A stretch of 64,000 nt of DNA from Desulfurobacterium sp. TC5-1 (lineage in GTDB: Bacteria > Aquificota > Aquificia > Desulfurobacteriales > Desulfurobacteriaceae): assembly GCF_000421485.1 (NCBI RefSeq), contig NZ_ATXC01000001.1, positions 434,001 to 498,000 of the forward strand, given 5' to 3'. Shown here piece by piece: positions 1 to 8,871 of the stretch (positions are counted from its first letter, which is position 1; each line of letters begins with the position of its first letter). The notes under the pieces are model-generated. The model did not search any database. It saw only the letters and a list, made by a program, of their open reading frames with translations, and had not been told where the DNA came from. A program made the position numbers and the translations under genes.

Positions 1-765
1 TATGACAACCTTTGAATTGAATCCCAGCCTTGTTAAAAACATTTTCATCTGTTCCCGCGTCGTGTTCTGAGCTTCATCAAGAATAATAAACGCATCGTTA
101 AGCGTTCTTCCCCTCATATAGGCAAGAGGCGCTATCTCAATAATGTTCCGTTCTATCAAGAGGTTTACCCTGTCAGGTTCTATCATTTCAAACAGGGCAT
201 CGTACAGAGGTTTTAAGTAGGGATCTATCTTTTCCTGAAGAGTGCCCGGCAGAAATCCGAGTTTTTCTCCAGCTTCAACGGCAGGCCTTGTAAGTATGAG
301 TCTATTGACCTGTCCACTCTTAAAAGCTGAGACGGCAGCTGCAACGGCGAGGTACGTTTTACCCGTTCCGGCAGGACCGACACCGAAAACAATCGTATTT
401 TTTCTTATCGCATTGATGTATTTTTTCTGTGTAGGCGTTTTGGCAACGATCTTTTTCCCTCTGTAAGTGGTAACAATAGCTTCATCTTTAACTACAACAC
501 TACCTGCATTTCTCTGAAGCTGATTTATGTACATCTGAATGTCACTACCAGAAAGAGAGTATCCTGAATGGAAAAGTTCTTCCATGTCCTTAAAGAAACG
601 TTCTGCCTTTTCTTCACTATTTTTCTCACCCTTGACGATAATCTCAGTGCCACGAGAGCCTATGTCAAGATTTAAGATCTTTGCAATCTTCTTTAGATTT
701 TCCTCACCATGTCCGACAAGCGTATAAAACTCTTCTGGCGTCAACTCAAGCGAAATTTTTATCAA
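1..765 (-). CDS. phoH: PhoH family ATPase (3' end beyond window)
   Basis: PhoH-like P-loop ATPase, a cytoplasmic protein usually linked to RNA metabolism and stress; its exact role is unsettled in most bacteria. The 255 visible residues show a small N-terminal domain (about 1-100) followed by the ATPase core, with Walker A GVGPAGTGKT at 128-137 and Walker B FIILDEAQN at 226-234, the family signature. The C-terminus lies left of position 1. The start is a TTG at 765: an in-frame TAG lies two codons upstream and an AGGAGGT sits 10 nt before the TTG, so no ATG start is available. The gene is divergent from ychF across a 128-bp promoter region. Family assignment is firm; cellular role is family knowledge only. 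Confidence 0.93.
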   Translation of the reverse strand, partial: MIKISLELTPEEFYTLVGHGEENLKKIAKILNLDIGSRGTEIIVKGEKNSEEKAERFFKDMEELFHSGYSLSGSDIQMYINQLQRNAGSVVVKDEAIVTTYRGKKIVAKTPTQKKYINAIRKNTIVFGVGPAGTGKTYLAVAAAVSAFKSGQVNRLILTRPAVEAGEKLGFLPGTLQEKIDPYLKPLYDALFEMIEPDRVNLLIERNIIEIAPLAYMRGRTLNDAFIILDEAQNTTREQMKMFLTRLGFNSKVVI

Positions 766-827
766 GTTCTACAGTACCTCCTAAAGATAGTTTATCCGCT
801 AAAGAAAATTAGGAACTATATTTCCAT

Positions 828-856
828 TTGCAATAATATCACTTTCCAGGTATCTT
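828..856 (+). promoter_or_regulatory. Candidate sigma70-type promoter of ychF-thiL-uppP
   Basis: TTGCAA (828-833), 17-bp spacer, TATCTT (851-856), about 38 nt before the ychF start. TTGCAA is its own reverse complement, so it could also serve as a -35 box for phoH on the other strand, though the matching -10 there (TAATTT) is weak. Confidence 0.4.
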
Positions 857-893
857 TTAAGCTTGCAATTTGTACATGACGGAGGAGAAAGAA

Positions 894-1997
894 ATGGGTT
901 TTAACTGTGGAATAGTAGGACTTCCGAATGTTGGAAAATCAACACTTTTTAATGCATTAACAAACTCTGCAAAGGCAGCAGCTGCAAACTTTCCTTTCTG
1001 CACGATAGAGCCAAATGTTGGAATAGTTGAAGTTCCCGATGAGAGGCTTCAAAAAATAGCCGAAATCGTTAACCCTAAAAGGATAGTTCCGACAACAATA
1101 GAGTTTGTTGACATAGCCGGACTTGTGAAAGGTGCAAGCAAGGGTGAAGGTCTTGGAAACCAATTTTTGGGAAATATCAGAAGTGTTGATGCTATAGCTC
1201 ATGTTGTGAGATGTTTTGAAGACCCAAATGTTGTTCATGTTGATGGTGGAGTAAATCCGGTAAGAGATATTGAAACGATAAACATGGAACTGATATTTAA
1301 AGACCTTGAAACCGTTGAAAAGAGACTTCAAAAAGTTGCCAAGCAGGCAAAGTCCGGCGACAAGGCTGCAAGGAAAGAAGAGGAAGTACTTGAAAATCTT
1401 AAAGGAATCTTAGAAAGGGGAGAGAGAATTCACCCTTACCTTGAGGAGGCAGGAGAAGATTTCAAAAAAATTGTAAAAGAGCTGGGACTTTTAACTGCAA
1501 AGCCTGTTCTCTACATAGCAAACGTTGATGAAGAGGGCCTTTTAGAGGATAACGAATTGGTTAAACAGGTAAAAGAATTAGCGGGGAGAGAGAAAGCCCC
1601 GGTAGTTAAGATATGTGCAAAAATAGAATCAGAACTTTCCGAGCTTGAACCGGGAGAAAAAGAAGAGTTCCTCAAAGAATTGGGACTAAAAGAGCCGGGG
1701 CTTAATAGTGTTATAAGGGAAGGCTACAGATTGCTTGATTTGATAACATTTTTCACCGCAGGTGAACAGGAAGTGAGAGCTTGGACTATTAAAAAAGGAA
1801 CAAAAGCTCCTCAGGCTGCCGGAAAAATTCACTCTGACATTGAGAGAGGTTTCATAAGGGCAGAAGTTGTAAGCTATGAAGACCTTATAAGAGAAGGTTC
1901 TATGCAGAAGTGTAAAGAAAAGGGACTCGTCAGACTTGAAGGAAAAGATTATGAAGTGAAAGACGGTGATATTATCTATTTCCGATTCAATGTTTAA
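894..1997 (+). CDS. ychF: Ribosome-associated redox-regulated ATPase YchF (Obg-like)
   Basis: YchF/OLA1-type P-loop protein of the TRAFAC class that prefers ATP and associates with ribosomes; universal and cytoplasmic. The 367-residue product has the typical start ([18 protein letters not shown]1 motif), a [17 protein letters not shown] switch region, a coiled-coil insert in the middle and a C-terminal TGS domain ending [10 protein letters not shown]. Length matches the family (about 360-370). The start was set at 894 rather than at an ATG 24 nt upstream because GGAGGAG at 881-887 is correctly placed only for 894. The thiL start follows after 11 bp, so the two are probably cotranscribed. Confidence 0.96.
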   Translation: MGFNCGIVGLPNVGKSTLFNALTNSAKAAAANFPFCTIEPNVGIVEVPDERLQKIAEIVNPKRIVPTTIEFVDIAGLVKGASKGEGLGNQFLGNIRSVDAIAHVVRCFEDPNVVHVDGGVNPVRDIETINMELIFKDLETVEKRLQKVAKQAKSGDKAARKEEEVLENLKGILERGERIHPYLEEAGEDFKKIVKELGLLTAKPVLYIANVDEEGLLEDNELVKQVKELAGREKAPVVKICAKIESELSELEPGEKEEFLKELGLKEPGLNSVIREGYRLLDLITFFTAGEQEVRAWTIKKGTKAPQAAGKIHSDIERGFIRAEVVSYEDLIREGSMQKCKEKGLVRLEGKDYEVKDGDIIYFRFNV

Positions 1998-2008
1998 AAG
2001 GAGAAAAC

Positions 2009-2950
2009 TTGAAAGAGTTTGATCTCATAGAAAAAATTTCTCGATTTTTTAAAAGTCCTGCAAAGGGGATTGGTATAGGTGACGACACTGCAGCAATAAG
2101 ATCAGGATACGAATACCACCTGATAACTGTTGATACACTGACAGAGGGTACACATTACAGAAAAGAGTGGAGAAAGGTGTTTCCCCATCTTTACAGAAGC
2201 ATCGGCTGGAAGTTGCTTGCTGTTTCCGTCAGCGACATCGCTTCTATGGGTGGAATGCCTCACGCTGCGGTAACATCATTCACGCTGAAAAAGGATTTCG
2301 AGGAAGGTGAAATAGTTGAACTTGCAAAAGGTTTATCGGCTGCCTGCAACCACTTTAACGTGCTTTTGGTAGGCGGTGACACTGTAAAGGGAAATTGTGA
2401 GGCATTTTCTCTAACACTGACGGGAGAGGCCGAGGAGATAATGACGCGGAGTGCGGCAAAGCCTGGTGACCTTGTTGCGGTTACGGGGATCTGTGGTGAC
2501 GCAGCAGCAGGACTGAACATCATTGAATCGGGAAAGATAGACACGATAGAAAAGCGGAAACTTGTTGAAAGATTTCTATTTCCCCGTCCATCCATTGAGA
2601 TGGGAAAGAGGTTAGTCCTTTCTGGTGTAAAGTGCTGTATGGACAACAGTGACGGTCTTCTTCTTACCTGTCATGAAATAGCTTCAAAGAGCAATGTTGC
2701 AGTGAACTTGGAATCCAAGAAGATACCGGTGTCTAAAGAAGTCAAAAAACTATTTGGAGATAAAGCTTTCAAATTTGCCCTATCAGGTGGAGAGGACTTT
2801 AACCTTGTTTTTACATTTCCAGAATCGCTAAAAAGCCTGTTTAAAAAAGAGAAAAATGTCTTTATAATTGGCAGAGTCACGGAAGGCAGTGGAACGTACA
2901 TAGACGGAAAACCTGCACAGATTTCTTCATTTGACCACTTTGGAGGCTGA
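2009..2950 (+). CDS. thiL: Thiamine-monophosphate kinase
   Basis: ATP-dependent phosphorylation of thiamine monophosphate to thiamine pyrophosphate, the last step of cofactor synthesis in the cytoplasm. The 313 residues show the AIRS-like fold signatures: GIGDDTAAI near residue 22, VDTLTEGTHYR near 46, a DIASMGG segment, GGDTVKGN near 123 and GGEDFNLVFTF near 258. The start is TTG at 2009, preceded by AAGGAG at the proper distance. Length is usual for ThiL. It ends 1 bp before uppP, so the two are translationally close. No other thiamine gene is visible nearby. Confidence 0.93.
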   Translation: MKEFDLIEKISRFFKSPAKGIGIGDDTAAIRSGYEYHLITVDTLTEGTHYRKEWRKVFPHLYRSIGWKLLAVSVSDIASMGGMPHAAVTSFTLKKDFEEGEIVELAKGLSAACNHFNVLLVGGDTVKGNCEAFSLTLTGEAEEIMTRSAAKPGDLVAVTGICGDAAAGLNIIESGKIDTIEKRKLVERFLFPRPSIEMGKRLVLSGVKCCMDNSDGLLLTCHEIASKSNVAVNLESKKIPVSKEVKKLFGDKAFKFALSGGEDFNLVFTFPESLKSLFKKEKNVFIIGRVTEGSGTYIDGKPAQISSFDHFGG

Positions 2951-2951
2951 A

Positions 2952-3722
2952 ATGACCGTTATTGATTCCATAATCCTTGGTATCATAGAAGGTATAACGG
3001 AATTTTTACCCATATCTTCCACGGGCCACATGATAATAGCTTCAACCTTCATGGGACTAAAGCAGGATGCATTTCAGCAAACATTTGAAGTCGTAATTCA
3101 GCTTGGTGCCATATTAGCCGTTGTTTTGATATATTTTGAAAAGCTTAAAAGCAATGTAACGTTGTGGAAAAAACTGATAACCGCTTTTATTCCCACCGGC
3201 ATTTTGGGACTTCTTCTTCACAAAATCATAGAGGAAAAGCTTTTCAATCCGGTAGTTGTAAGTATCTCTCTTATTGTTTGGGGTATCTTTTTCATTATTA
3301 TTGAACTGATGTATAAGGCAAAAGAACACACAATTCACAAACCGGAAGACATCAGTTATTTTAAATCTGTTCTTATGGGACTTTTCCAGTCGTTAGCAAT
3401 GGTTCCGGGAACATCCCGTTCAGGTGCCACGATAAGCGGTGGTCTCATACTCGGAATGGACAGAGTAACGGCCACAGAGTTTTCATTCCTGTTAGCAATA
3501 CCTACGATGGGAGCGGCAACAGGGCTTGAGCTTGTCAAAAATTACCACACGCTATCGTTTAACAATCTCACTGTTCTTGCAATAGGATTTATCACAGCCT
3601 TTATCTTTGCTTACATCTCAGTAAAATGGCTTCTCAAATTCATTAAAACCCATACTTTCATACCGTTTGGTATATATCGCATCATTTTAGGTATAATCGT
3701 ACTCGCCCTGCTTTATAGATAG
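2952..3722 (+). CDS. uppP: Undecaprenyl-diphosphatase
   Basis: UppP/BacA membrane phosphatase that recycles undecaprenyl pyrophosphate to the monophosphate carrier for peptidoglycan and other envelope polymers. The 256-residue protein carries both family motifs: the (E)GITEFLPISSTGH segment near residues 12-25 and PGTSRSGATISGG near 155. It is hydrophobic with about eight membrane segments. The start at 2952 was preferred over an upstream in-frame ATG because GGAGG (2942-2946) overlaps the thiL end and is spaced correctly. It is the last gene of ychF-thiL-uppP and is followed by an inverted repeat. Confidence 0.95.
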   Translation: MTVIDSIILGIIEGITEFLPISSTGHMIIASTFMGLKQDAFQQTFEVVIQLGAILAVVLIYFEKLKSNVTLWKKLITAFIPTGILGLLLHKIIEEKLFNPVVVSISLIVWGIFFIIIELMYKAKEHTIHKPEDISYFKSVLMGLFQSLAMVPGTSRSGATISGGLILGMDRVTATEFSFLLAIPTMGAATGLELVKNYHTLSFNNLTVLAIGFITAFIFAYISVKWLLKFIKTHTFIPFGIYRIILGIIVLALLYR

Positions 3723-3730
3723 TGAAAATT

Positions 3731-3763
3731 GAATGTCCCCTGCAAAGACCGCAGGAGACATTC
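3731..3763. terminator. Bidirectional hairpin between convergent uppP and argD
   Basis: A 13-bp stem with one mismatch (GAATGTCCCCTGC at 3731-3743 against GCAGGAGACATTC at 3751-3763) and a 7-nt loop lies between two converging genes. The U-tract is short (AATTTT on the minus-strand side), so efficiency is uncertain. Confidence 0.6.
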
Positions 3764-3771
3764 TCTAACGG

Positions 3772-4953
3772 TTAAAAGATTGATAGTATATTTTTTAGGA
3801 TGCGAATACCTGTATCTATCTCTTCTTCTGATATGATAAGTGGTGGTGCAAATCGGAGGACGTTTTTGGCCGTACAATTTATTATAAGTCCTTTTTCAAG
3901 AGCTTTTTCAACTATCCTGCCACATTCCATCTTGCACACGACGCCAATCATTAATCCCATTCCTCTAACGCTTTCTATAATGTGTGGGAATTCTTTTTTA
4001 AGTTCTAACAGTTTACCTTTAAGATAATTTCCTTTTTCGTTAACTGATTCAAGGAATTCATCTTTTGATACTGTTTCAATGACTTTGACGCCTGCAGCTG
4101 TGGCAAGGAAATTACCGCCGAACGTTGAAGCATGCAGGCCCGGTTTGAGAACGTTTGCGGCTTTTCCTTTTGCAACGATTGCGCCGATAGGAACGCCATT
4201 GCCTAAAGCTTTTGCGAGAGTCATAACATCTGGTTCAACGTTGTAGTGTTGATAGGCAAAAAGTTTTCCTGTTCTACCTATTCCTGTCTGAACTTCGTCA
4301 AAAATCAGGATTGCGTCTATTTCGTCGGCAATTTCTCTTAACCCTTTTAAGAATTCTTCTGTTGCAGGAATTATGCCACCTTCTCCCTGGATAGGTTCAA
4401 CAATAATTCCGCAGGTTTTATCACTTATGACAGCTTTTACAGAGTCAAGATTATTGAATTCGGCAAATTTCACGTCTGATAACATAGGGCCAAAACCTTC
4501 GTTGTACTTTCCCTGTCCTGTTACAGAGACGCTTGCGAATGTTCTTCCGTGGAAAGAGTTTTTGAATGCAACTATTTCATAACCTTTTTTGCCTTTTTCA
4601 AATGCGTAGCGTCTTGCAAGTTTTATAGCTCCTTCGTTTGCTTCAGCTCCGCTGTTACAGAAAAAGACCTTTTCACCAAATGAGTTTTCGCATATCAACC
4701 TTGCAAGTTCAGCCTGCGGTTTAATGTGGAATAGGTTTGATGTGTGGATAAGTTCTTTTGCTTGTTCGCATATCGCTTCCGTTACTTCGGGATGGCAGTG
4801 TCCAAGGTTACAGACGGCAATTCCTGCAAGCATATCGAGATACTCTTTTCCATTTTCGTCATAAAGGTAACATCCCCTTCCCCTTACAAAAGATACGGGA
4901 TATCTATTGTATGTTTTCATTACGTACTTTTCTGTCATCTCTATCGTATCCAT
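3772..4953 (-). CDS. argD: Acetylornithine aminotransferase
   Basis: PLP-dependent class-III aminotransferase converting N-acetylglutamate semialdehyde to N-acetylornithine in arginine synthesis; it may also serve succinyl-diaminopimelate transamination in lysine synthesis. The 393 residues show FFCNSGAEANEGAIK near 97, FHGRTFASVSVTGQ near 133, EPIQGEGGI near 190, the DEVQTGIGRTG motif near 219 and the PLP lysine in TLAKALGNG near 248. The start ATG is preceded by AAAGGAGG. It follows der after 11 bp on the same strand, so the two are likely cotranscribed. Paralogous ornithine or GABA aminotransferases cannot be fully excluded. Confidence 0.9.
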   Translation of the reverse strand: MDTIEMTEKYVMKTYNRYPVSFVRGRGCYLYDENGKEYLDMLAGIAVCNLGHCHPEVTEAICEQAKELIHTSNLFHIKPQAELARLICENSFGEKVFFCNSGAEANEGAIKLARRYAFEKGKKGYEIVAFKNSFHGRTFASVSVTGQGKYNEGFGPMLSDVKFAEFNNLDSVKAVISDKTCGIIVEPIQGEGGIIPATEEFLKGLREIADEIDAILIFDEVQTGIGRTGKLFAYQHYNVEPDVMTLAKALGNGVPIGAIVAKGKAANVLKPGLHASTFGGNFLATAAGVKVIETVSKDEFLESVNEKGNYLKGKLLELKKEFPHIIESVRGMGLMIGVVCKMECGRIVEKALEKGLIINCTAKNVLRFAPPLIISEEEIDTGIRILKNILSIF

Positions 4954-4964
4954 CTTTCCTCCTT

Positions 4965-6395
4965 TTACCGCTTTTTGAATACGATTCTTATGGGTATTTT
5001 TGTAAAGCCGAAACGTTCTCTTAGCCTGTTTTCTAAAAATCTTCTGAAGTTGGAAGGGATGCCTTCCGGATAATTTGAGAATAAAAGGAATGTGGGAGGT
5101 TTTATCTTTACCTGCGTTCCGTAGTAAATCTTGACAATCTTGTTTTTATATACAGGCGGCTGGTGGATTTCCATCAACTCTTTTAATGCACGGTTGAACT
5201 CTCCTGTTCTAACTTTTTTTGTGTACTGTTTGTATATGTCATCAATCTGTTTGAAGAGTTCTTTTAAGTTTTTCTTCTCTTTTGCAGAGATGAAAACTCT
5301 CGGTGCGTATGGAATAAAGTCAAATACCATGTCTAACCTGCTTTGAAGTTTTTCCCACTCTTTGCGGTTCTCTATCTTGTCTATCTTGTTTACCGCAATA
5401 ATTATTGGCTTGTATTTCTGAAGGGCAATTCCTGCTATTTTGGCGTCTCTTTCGGTTGCTCCTTCTTCAGCATCTATTAACAGAATAACTATGTCTGCCC
5501 TGTCTATAGCATCAAGGGCCCTGAGGTAACTGTAGTACTCTATATCCTTTATTTTTCCTCTTCTTCTGATTCCTGCAGTGTCTATAAAGATGTACTCTTT
5601 TCCGTCTATTTCCACGTAGCTGTCTATTGCATCTCTTGTTGTTCCCGGGATGTCTGAGACGATTGCTCTCTCTTCACCGACGAGAGCGTTAAGGAGTGTT
5701 GATTTCCCCATATTCGGTCTTCCGATTATTGCTATTTTAGGAGGTTCCGTATTTTCCCGGACTTCAATCTCTTTCTCTTCTTCGAGAGCCTCTGCTATCT
5801 CTTCAAGGCCTTCAACATCATCACCCGTAATAATTCGGTTTACTTTTTCCGCATTTTCTTTTTCTCTAAACCGGGATTTTGCACTCTCTTTAAGTTCTTC
5901 AGGTAGTTTTTCTATGACTTTTTCTTTTAAAGTCGGTATTCCTATTTTGTGTATTGTTGACATGGGGATAACTTCTTCGAATCCGAGCTTGTAGGCATCG
6001 TAGGCAAGATGTTCCATGAAGGGTTCATCTATTTTGTTGACAGCCACAATGATGGGTTTCTTCCACTTTCTAAGAATTCTTGCCACTTCTTCATCAAGTG
6101 GTGTTATCCCCTCCTGTCCGTCAATTACGAAGACAATAACATCAGCTTCGTCCATTGCCCTTTCGGCCTGTTTTGTTACAGAAGCTGAAAAACCTTCTCC
6201 CGAAGTGTCAACGCCCCCCGTATCTACCAATATTACCGTATGATCGTCTATATCTGCTTCCTGAACGATACGGTCCCTTGTTACACCTGGTGTATCGTCA
6301 ATGATGGCAGCTTTTTTTCCTAAAAGTCTATTGAAAAGAGAAGATTTTCCAACGTTGGGTCTTCCTACTATAGCTACTACAGGAAGTCTTTTCAT
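4965..6395 (-). CDS. der: Ribosome biogenesis GTPase Der (EngA)
   Basis: Essential GTPase for late 50S subunit assembly. The 476 residues contain two tandem GTPase domains: G1 motifs GRPNVGKSS near residue 12 and GRPNMGKST near 228, each with DTxG (G3) and NKID (G4). The C-terminal KH-like domain ends about residue 440, followed by a short basic tail. This tandem architecture is unique to Der. The start ATG at 6395 is preceded by GGAGG. It is the first gene of a der-argD pair and has its own candidate promoter in the 70-bp gap after the transporter gene. Confidence 0.96.
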   Translation of the reverse strand: MKRLPVVAIVGRPNVGKSSLFNRLLGKKAAIIDDTPGVTRDRIVQEADIDDHTVILVDTGGVDTSGEGFSASVTKQAERAMDEADVIVFVIDGQEGITPLDEEVARILRKWKKPIIVAVNKIDEPFMEHLAYDAYKLGFEEVIPMSTIHKIGIPTLKEKVIEKLPEELKESAKSRFREKENAEKVNRIITGDDVEGLEEIAEALEEEKEIEVRENTEPPKIAIIGRPNMGKSTLLNALVGEERAIVSDIPGTTRDAIDSYVEIDGKEYIFIDTAGIRRRGKIKDIEYYSYLRALDAIDRADIVILLIDAEEGATERDAKIAGIALQKYKPIIIAVNKIDKIENRKEWEKLQSRLDMVFDFIPYAPRVFISAKEKKNLKELFKQIDDIYKQYTKKVRTGEFNRALKELMEIHQPPVYKNKIVKIYYGTQVKIKPPTFLLFSNYPEGIPSNFRRFLENRLRERFGFTKIPIRIVFKKR

Positions 6396-6433
6396 TTTTT
6401 CCCTCCGTTAAAGGAGTTTTTAGCTGGAGGAAA

Positions 6434-6460
6434 AGTATAGTTTTCCACAGCCGGTTGCAA
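6434..6460 (-). promoter_or_regulatory. Candidate promoter of der-argD
   Basis: On the minus strand: TTGCAA (6460-6455), a short 15-bp spacer and TATACT (6439-6434), about 39 nt before the der start. The spacer is suboptimal, so the call is tentative. Confidence 0.33.
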
Positions 6461-6465
6461 TGTTT

Positions 6466-8637
6466 TCACCCGATGTCCCATATATCTTTTGGTGTCATGC
6501 TTCTAACAAATAGTGTTGTTGGTAAGTCTTCTGTAATAAGGTTTATTCTTTTTACCGTTTCCATCTCTTTTCCTTCTTCAGGAATGCCAAGTCCAAGTAT
6601 TATCAGATCGGAAAACATAGAGTTTTCTTTTATCAGTTCGTGAAACGTTTTCTGTTCGTTGTTTATGATTATGTTAACTTCTGTATCAAGTCTTGCTGCT
6701 TTGAGTAACTTTTTGTAAGCTTCTTCGAAAATTTGCGCTTCCTTCTGTGAGTTTACCACTCTCATTATGCGAATACTCGCTTTTTTCCACTCGTGGTGTT
6801 CTTTAAGTGTGTGGGCTATAAAGGTCATTAGTGCAAAGTTACCACCTCTTCCGCCCCACCATATGTCAATGTTCCTTTTTTTGCCCCATCCTCTGGAATG
6901 GTTGAAGTTCAGAATAAGTACATCTTTCCTCAAATTTGTAAGTTCTTTGATGCTTCTAATGAGTCTTAACTGGTTTTGAAGGTTCCTGCCCCATCCAAAT
7001 AGAGCCGTGTTTGATTCCACTGTTCCAAAGCCGTAACTTTGGGCTACTATCGGGAATATTTCCTTGTCGTTTCTTGCGACAATAACTTTTGGAAAGAAAT
7101 CCAGCTTATTTTTCTTTATAAATTCTGCCAGTATCCTTGTCTCTTCCTGTTTTTTTATTTCCATGTTTTCGTTTTCAGATGAAAAAAGGATGTTAACCAG
7201 ACTGATGAGACCGTCGTTGAAAGAGAGGAATCTTGCAAAATCAACAAGATAGGGCCGCTCTTCCGGTCTTCCTGAAAACACAAGTACGTTGGGGCGCCAT
7301 TCTTTAGGATCCTGCTCTTTTTCATTAACTTTTAAAAGTGCAAATTTGGCTATGGATATTAGAATTCCCGTTTTGATATCACCCCATGCCTGTTTGTACT
7401 GTCTTCTTCTCAAGAATCCATAGAGGAGCAGCAGGAGAATTGTGGCTACAGCCGTTGCTCCGGCATTTATCAAGAACATAACTATGTAAGATCCCGCAAC
7501 ACCATATGCAGAAATGTACCAGGGGACTTTAAACGACGGACGGTATGTTGGTGGTTTGAGCAGTCCATAAAGTGCTGCAGCCAAGTTTGTTACTGCGTAA
7601 GTTATCAGGAAAAACATTGTGATTATTGAGGCTACTAAGTTTAATGATCCAAGGAATAGTATGCCCTGAGCAATTGCATAGGTGATGAGTATGCCGGCTC
7701 TTGGTTCTTCCTTTTTTGAACCCATTGTTGCTGCTAACATAGAAGGGACTATTCCATCAAATGCGAGTGCCTGTAGAGTTCTTGGCGCACCAACGATGAA
7801 TGTTAGTGCAGAAGATAGCGTTGCCATCCATATACCGATATACACTAAGAATGGAAATATTGAATTGTGCACCATAACAAGTGTGTCTTTCTGAAGGACG
7901 GTGTAAGGTGCGGTACAGGCGAGTTTGTATGCGATGAAGATGTAAGTCACGTAAGATACGAAAAGTGCTGATATGATACCGATAGGTATTGCTCTTTTGG
8001 GATTTTTGAGCTCGCCTGACATGGCGATACCCGCAGTTACTCCCGTTACAGCGGGGAAAAATACTGCGAAGACCGTCCAGAAATTCTGTCCGTTTAAGTA
8101 ATGGGGGGCAAGGTTATGGCTTATAAGGGAAAAATGTGGGTTGAAGATGAACGATAGAATACCCGCTATTAAGGCTAAAAATATGCCTATCTGAAGTTTT
8201 ATTACGAAATCGGCACCTATGTAGGCTATCACGGTAAAAATTATTAGAACTACTGTTGCCACAACTGTTATGGAGATGTTGGGAAAAATACCTCTCAGGG
8301 ATTCGGCAAAACCTATTAGGTAAAAGGCAACGGATATAGCCTGAGAGATGTAAAGAGGGATGCCTATAGTTCCACCAACGTCAAGTCCGAGACTCCTTGA
8401 AATGATGTAGTAAACACCTCCGACACCTACTTCTTTGTTCGTTGATATGGAAGAGAGTGAGAGGCCTGTAACAAAAGAGATGGACATTGCAAGTGTTATG
8501 AGAATAATACCTTCTATAAGTCCTGTGTTTCCTATTACCCAGCCGGTTCGCAGGAAGAGGATTACACCGAAAATTGAAAGAAGTGTCGGTATGAACACGC
8601 CTGTAAACGTGTTGAATCTCCTGATACTTTCGTTCAT
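6466..8637 (-). CDS. SLC12-like (cation-chloride cotransporter type) APC-superfamily permease
   Basis: Integral membrane transporter of the amino acid-polyamine-organocation fold. The first 430 or so residues are strongly hydrophobic (about 12 helices) and begin with the SLC12-like segment FTGVFIPTLLSIFGVILFLR. The last 290 residues form a soluble C-terminal domain with WRPNVLVFSGRPEERP near 445, as in bacterial and archaeal Na-K-Cl cotransporter homologues. At 723 residues it is much longer than plain amino acid permeases, which supports the SLC12-like call. Substrate is not shown by sequence; chloride-coupled cation transport is inference. The start at 8637 was chosen because GAGGT is spaced correctly there. 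It lies 11 bp after the small Cys-rich gene, in an lptD operon. Confidence 0.8.
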   Translation of the reverse strand: MNESIRRFNTFTGVFIPTLLSIFGVILFLRTGWVIGNTGLIEGIILITLAMSISFVTGLSLSSISTNKEVGVGGVYYIISRSLGLDVGGTIGIPLYISQAISVAFYLIGFAESLRGIFPNISITVVATVVLIIFTVIAYIGADFVIKLQIGIFLALIAGILSFIFNPHFSLISHNLAPHYLNGQNFWTVFAVFFPAVTGVTAGIAMSGELKNPKRAIPIGIISALFVSYVTYIFIAYKLACTAPYTVLQKDTLVMVHNSIFPFLVYIGIWMATLSSALTFIVGAPRTLQALAFDGIVPSMLAATMGSKKEEPRAGILITYAIAQGILFLGSLNLVASIITMFFLITYAVTNLAAALYGLLKPPTYRPSFKVPWYISAYGVAGSYIVMFLINAGATAVATILLLLLYGFLRRRQYKQAWGDIKTGILISIAKFALLKVNEKEQDPKEWRPNVLVFSGRPEERPYLVDFARFLSFNDGLISLVNILFSSENENMEIKKQEETRILAEFIKKNKLDFFPKVIVARNDKEIFPIVAQSYGFGTVESNTALFGWGRNLQNQLRLIRSIKELTNLRKDVLILNFNHSRGWGKKRNIDIWWGGRGGNFALMTFIAHTLKEHHEWKKASIRIMRVVNSQKEAQIFEEAYKKLLKAARLDTEVNIIINNEQKTFHELIKENSMFSDLIILGLGIPEEGKEMETVKRINLITEDLPTTLFVRSMTPKDIWDIG

Positions 8638-8648
8638 GTATTGCAACC

Positions 8649-8870
8649 TCACTTTTTGACAAGTTTATAACCAAGCTTTTCAGCCCATGATTTTATGAAA
8701 AATTCAATGCTTCTATCATACACCCTTTCTGCTTCTTTCGGGAATAAACAGCCGGGTATTTCTCCCATGTCTCTGTGGTATTTTATGCATTCGCAACAGA
8801 TACCCCTTTTGCTGCACGCAGTGTAAGTGCAGCTGCAAAATTGAAGATTCTTTTCCTTTTTACACTCCAT
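8649..8870 (-). CDS. Small cysteine-rich protein (DUF6485-like)
   Basis: A 73-residue protein with six or more cysteines in its first half (motifs CSCTYTAC, KRGICCEC, GCLFP), then a helical segment (YDRSIEFFIKSWAEK). The cysteine pattern resembles the uncharacterised DUF6485 family and probably binds a metal or an FeS cluster; function is unknown. It starts 1 bp after the lptD stop and is followed after 11 bp by the SLC12-like gene, so it is part of that operon. The small size and conserved-looking cysteine spacing argue that it is real rather than a chance reading frame. Confidence 0.75.
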   Translation of the reverse strand: MECKKEKNLQFCSCTYTACSKRGICCECIKYHRDMGEIPGCLFPKEAERVYDRSIEFFIKSWAEKLGYKLVKK

Positions 8871-8871
8871 T

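Noticed and set aside
957-1331. Minus-strand reading frame inside ychF
   Set aside because: It lies wholly opposite a conserved gene, has no ribosome site and has Cys/Tyr-rich shadow composition.
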